Positions 61,142-64,000 of a stretch of DNA of 64,000 nucleotides are shown one piece after another. Made by a program: the position numbers and the translations under genes. Numbering within the stretch: position 1 is the stretch's first letter; each line of letters starts with the position of its first letter. The stretch is from JACOMS01 sp964352785 (GTDB taxonomy: Bacteria; Pseudomonadota; Alphaproteobacteria; Caulobacterales; Maricaulaceae). The notes beneath the pieces are model-generated. The model searched no databases. It had not been told where the DNA came from and was given only the letters and a program-made list of their open reading frames with translations. The stretch covers positions 1-64,000 of the forward strand of contig CAYGTI010000018.1 of NCBI GenBank assembly GCA_964352785.1, read 5' to 3'.

Positions 61142-62170
61142 CTAGATTTCGAGCAACAACGTACCGCCAAGGGCAAATAATAACAGCGCAAATGTTAATA
61201 AAACAAGCAACACCAACGCGCGTTTATCGATTTTCAAAACCGCTCTTATCGGAGTAGAAAGTCCAATGGCTGTCATCGCCAACAACAAACAAACCTTGGA
61301 TGTTATAGCAAAATAACACGTAATGTGTTCCGGTATTAAATCGGCACTTGCAAATCCCATGAGTGCTAAAAAGTAAATCAAAAAAAGGGGCGGCATGGTA
61401 AAACGCTTGACGGGTTTGCCACTCTTAGCCGTCTGCTGAAAAAGAACCGCAACAACCATTACAAGCGGAGCAAGAAATGTGACGCGTGTCATTTTTGCTA
61501 TCGCTGCCGCTTCTCCCGACTCAGGTGATATGGACAACCCAGATGCAATAGCTTGCGCTACATTATGTAGTGATCCCCCCACAACAAATCCGGCCGAAAC
61601 ATCGCTCAATCCCAAGACATGCGTTATAAGCGGGTAAAACAGCATACCTACAGACGACAACACACTGACGCTAATGATGACCGTTGCCAGATCACGATCG
61701 CCGGTCTTGGCATGCGGTAGCACGCAAGATAGAGCCAAGGCGGCCGAGGAACCGCATACGGCAACAGCCCCTGCCGCCAACACACTAAAACGCTTGGATA
61801 AGCCTAACCTTTTTCCAATCAAAACCCCCAAACCAAGCGTTGTTAAAACACCAAAAAAAATGACCGCAAACCCTGTTAATCCAAGTGATGCCAGCAAGCC
61901 TATATTCACTCCCGCGCCCAAACAGATAACGCCGATTTTCATCAGGGGCTCGGCACAAAATCTAATGCCAGGGCCGAGTGAAAGTTTTGCTGAAACGAAA
62001 CCACTGAACATTATGCCTAACAGTAAAGCCGCGACGACGACGGATAGCCCAAACCAAACAGAAAAAATCCACGCTAATACGGTCAATAGGCTGACAAAAA
62101 CACATCCCAAAAAAACTGCGCTTAACCTACTCCAAAACATGAACAGCGGTTTTGTCGTCTGCTCATTCAT
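61142..62170 (-). CDS. YeiH-family putative sulfate/sulfite exporter
   Basis: A 342-residue membrane protein with about ten helices. Family landmarks: VVVAALLLGIMFSGFVSAKL, RFCAEPLMKIGVICLGAGVN, AVAVCGSSAALALSCVLP and FVVGGSLHNVAQAIASGLSI. The Cons_hypoth698/YeiH family is annotated as putative sulfate export, without firm proof. It is the last gene of a GntR-Gfo/Idh-YeiH run (24 bp after the oxidoreductase). The 231-bp gap to the hybrid kinase contains no gene. Confidence 0.85.
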   Translation of the reverse strand: MNEQTTKPLFMFWSRLSAVFLGCVFVSLLTVLAWIFSVWFGLSVVVAALLLGIMFSGFVSAKLSLGPGIRFCAEPLMKIGVICLGAGVNIGLLASLGLTGFAVIFFGVLTTLGLGVLIGKRLGLSKRFSVLAAGAVAVCGSSAALALSCVLPHAKTGDRDLATVIISVSVLSSVGMLFYPLITHVLGLSDVSAGFVVGGSLHNVAQAIASGLSISPESGEAAAIAKMTRVTFLAPLVMVVAVLFQQTAKSGKPVKRFTMPPLFLIYFLALMGFASADLIPEHITCYFAITSKVCLLLAMTAIGLSTPIRAVLKIDKRALVLLVLLTFALLLFALGGTLLLEI

Positions 62171-62194
62171 GAATGGGGTCGCGTATTTTATACA

Positions 62195-63277
62195 TTAAAA
62201 TTCTACAACGCATTTAGTCTTGGCCGCCTCTTGCGCCGCCAACCCCATAGCCACGGCACGACGACCATCCTCAAGCGTGACCTCAACTTTGGCCTTGCCG
62301 TTCACAACTTTCAAAAATCGTTCGTGTTGGAAATAAGTAGAGCCATGATGATCGCCTGCCATTAATAATTTCTCATCAATATGAATGTCTTGCGTCACCG
62401 GGGCTTTATGACGGCGGGGCGCAACCGTAATTTGGGGCAAAGGAACTGCGTCCAAACTACCCGGCCAAAACCGGTGCGGGCCCGGCAAGCGGCACTCTAT
62501 TTTACCAGCTGGCCCGACCGCGCTGATTTCCTCATTCCACAAACTACCATCAGCGAACATACATAGCTCCAGCATGGCCCGTATCCCGTTTTCAAAATCA
62601 AAAAGAACATAGCCCGCATCCCAAATATCAGGCGTCTGGTCATTATAGCGTTCCTCTAAATGATTCACCATTTGGCCTGCGCTTGCACTCACTCTGATGG
62701 GTTCAGACCTGGTAATAAGGCGCATAAGATCGAAAAAGTGACAGCATTTCTCAACCAGAGTGCCACCCGTATTTTTGGAAAAACGATTCCAATCTCCAAT
62801 TTTTGGCAAAAAAGGCATGCGGTGTTCGCGAATACTCAGCATTTTCACACCGCCGGTTATGGCCTCACACTCCGTGATAAGCCTAGCAATAGGCGGCATA
62901 TAACGGTATTCCATGGCCACCCAGACGGGGGATTTGTAATGGCTGATAAAACTATCCAAACGTTTTAACTCTGAAGAGTTAGTATAAAGGGGTTTTTCGC
63001 ACAGAATGGGTAGACTGGCGTGACGGGCTATAAATTCAAGTTGCTCGACGTGGCGAAAATTGGGGCTAACGATAACCACAGCGTCAAGCGCGGAGTCTTT
63101 GATCATATCCTGGATCGAGGCCTTTATAATGGCGCCGCCCGCTTTAATAGACGCCAGTTTAGCCAGTTCAGGAACTGGATCGAAAACACTATGAACACAC
63201 GCCCCGTTCAAAAGGTTGATATTCTGGATATGCTCGACCCCCATCATACCACACCCGATGATACCGTATTTTTTCAT
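62195..63277 (-). CDS. Gfo/Idh/MocA-family oxidoreductase
   Basis: A 360-residue NAD(P)-dependent dehydrogenase. The Rossmann motif is at the N-terminus (MKKYGIIGCGMMGVEHIQNI), with the EKP motif in SLPILCEKPLYTNS and VVIVSPNFRHVEQLEFIARH. The C-terminal half has the Gfo-type beta sheet (NTGGTLVEKCCHFFDLMRLI, where the conserved His sits, and IRAMLELCMFADGSLWNEEI). Substrate is likely a sugar, inositol or modified sugar. It lies between the GntR gene (29 bp) and the YeiH exporter. Confidence 0.9.
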   Translation of the reverse strand: MKKYGIIGCGMMGVEHIQNINLLNGACVHSVFDPVPELAKLASIKAGGAIIKASIQDMIKDSALDAVVIVSPNFRHVEQLEFIARHASLPILCEKPLYTNSSELKRLDSFISHYKSPVWVAMEYRYMPPIARLITECEAITGGVKMLSIREHRMPFLPKIGDWNRFSKNTGGTLVEKCCHFFDLMRLITRSEPIRVSASAGQMVNHLEERYNDQTPDIWDAGYVLFDFENGIRAMLELCMFADGSLWNEEISAVGPAGKIECRLPGPHRFWPGSLDAVPLPQITVAPRRHKAPVTQDIHIDEKLLMAGDHHGSTYFQHERFLKVVNGKAKVEVTLEDGRRAVAMGLAAQEAAKTKCVVEF

Positions 63278-63306
63278 GCAAAAGTTCCTCCTCTTTCGCG
63301 CTATGG

Positions 63307-63990
63307 CTATGCGTCGCTGCGGTTAATATAGCGGGCGCGATTTGAATCGAACCATGTTTGCGAAAATTCTGCGGCTTGACCAGACTGATCGCGCGCGTAG
63401 CGTTCTATAAAACCAGCTACCGAATTTGGTTTCAAATCCGGCGAAGGCGACCAATCAGGCATTTGAGAAATACCGACGCTATCCTCAATGCGGGAAATTA
63501 TTAAACCCAGATGTTCTTGATAAAACGTATAGAGCGATTCACTGATCGCATGGGTCTGTAAACTTAAATCATAAGTCCCATTAAGCCATATGCGTTCAAG
63601 GGCAACCGGAGACCCGTTGAGCGAACGCAGCCTGTCGATACGAAAAGCTATGTCTGTGAATCCAAACGCTCTTGCTGCGGGCGGCGGCGCTGATGTGTCT
63701 AAGGTTAAAATTTTTGCCGTCGGCAGCCCACCGCCGCCAATAAGTTCCAGGTGGAAGTGAGAGTAGATACTACTCACTTTGCCTTTGCGGCGAATATAAT
63801 TACCAGAGCCTTGTACACGCTCCAAAAGGCCCTTTCCCTCCAGCACAGACAGAGCTTTGCGCAAAGTCCCAACAGCCACACCATAATCCTCCGCCATTTG
63901 CCGCTCTGATGGCAAGCGCGCTCCGTCCGGTAAAAGGCCGGACGTAATTTCACGAATAAGCCGTTCGCTAATTTGAATGTTACGGGGCAA
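63307..63990 (-). CDS. GntR-family transcriptional regulator (HutC/UTRA type), start near the right edge
   Basis: A 227-residue regulator. The winged helix spans about 1-65 (PRNIQISERLIREITSGLLP, ARLPSERQMAEDYGVAVGTL, RKALSVLEGKGLLERVQGSG) and the UTRA effector domain follows (RIDRLRSLNGSPVALERIWL, SLYTFYQEHLGLIISRIEDS). The first usable codon here is TTG 63990 and the frame stays open to the window end, so the true start may lie beyond base 64000. It probably represses the downstream oxidoreductase-exporter genes in response to their substrate. Confidence 0.85.
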   Translation of the reverse strand: MPRNIQISERLIREITSGLLPDGARLPSERQMAEDYGVAVGTLRKALSVLEGKGLLERVQGSGNYIRRKGKVSSIYSHFHLELIGGGGLPTAKILTLDTSAPPPAARAFGFTDIAFRIDRLRSLNGSPVALERIWLNGTYDLSLQTHAISESLYTFYQEHLGLIISRIEDSVGISQMPDWSPSPDLKPNSVAGFIERYARDQSGQAAEFSQTWFDSNRARYINRSDA

Positions 63991-64000
63991 AGACCTTGAT

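Noticed and set aside
1..64000. CRISPR array, insertion sequence or prophage
   Set aside because: No regularly spaced repeats, no transposase or integrase motif and no phage structural gene was seen on either strand.

Overview
The window is a chromosomal segment of an alphaproteobacterium, most likely a marine member of the Maricaulales/Hyphomonadales (Caulobacter relatives). This is an inference from gene content: RcdA (DUF1465) next to a TrcR/DUF1013 regulator, fused IspDF, a pyruvate dehydrogenase E1 beta with its own lipoyl domain, a petABC bc1 operon, DUF1285 and DUF1192 proteins, and two large TonB-dependent receptors. Base composition looks intermediate. No rRNA, tRNA, CRISPR array, transposase, integrase or phage gene was seen.

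Layout. 1-6 kb: the 5' part of a lipoprotein amidohydrolase, a PepP-type aminopeptidase, an unknown ORF carrying two palindromic repeat elements, and small membrane proteins. 6-16 kb: a TonB-dependent receptor, DUF389 and LysE membrane proteins, a methyltransferase, a quinone reductase-like flavoprotein, a YHYH protein and an orphan Tad pilus-type protein. 16-20 kb: bc1 complex (petABC), then trmL-hemF. 20-26 kb: an accessory-looking stretch with a second TonB-dependent receptor between the end of hemF and a displaced copy of the hemF 3' end, then a PLDc_N peptide, an interrupted acyltransferase, an SGNH hydrolase and a small gene remnant. 26-36 kb: cca, a NUDIX hydrolase, DUF1285, then a MoxR-DUF58-DUF4159-large membrane protein operon. 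36-45 kb: queCE, MaoC, rcdA, DUF1192, trcR, an SDR, two DUF465 genes, a diguanylate cyclase and purEK. 45-60 kb: lpd, an acyltransferase, lipA-ratA, cinA, ispDF, dusB-ntrB-ntrC, the pdhA-pdhB-pdhC operon, an FtsB-like gene and a hybrid histidine kinase. 61-64 kb: a GntR regulator, a Gfo/Idh/MocA oxidoreductase and a YeiH-type exporter in one apparent operon.

Main points of interest. (1) A 120-bp copy of the hemF 3' end lies 3.6 kb away across the second receptor and differs almost only at synonymous positions; this looks like a recombination scar that brought in the receptor. (2) Palindromic repeat elements lie inside coding sequence twice: two in an unknown ORF and one, translated in frame, in the linker of pyruvate dehydrogenase E2. 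(3) NtrC has lost the GAFTGA loop segment that contacts sigma-54. (4) An acyltransferase reading frame is broken by one in-frame TGA just before its conserved GLDGLRA motif. (5) An intrinsic terminator stands in the leader of trcR.

All functional calls come from reading protein sequences and motifs by eye; no database search was run.
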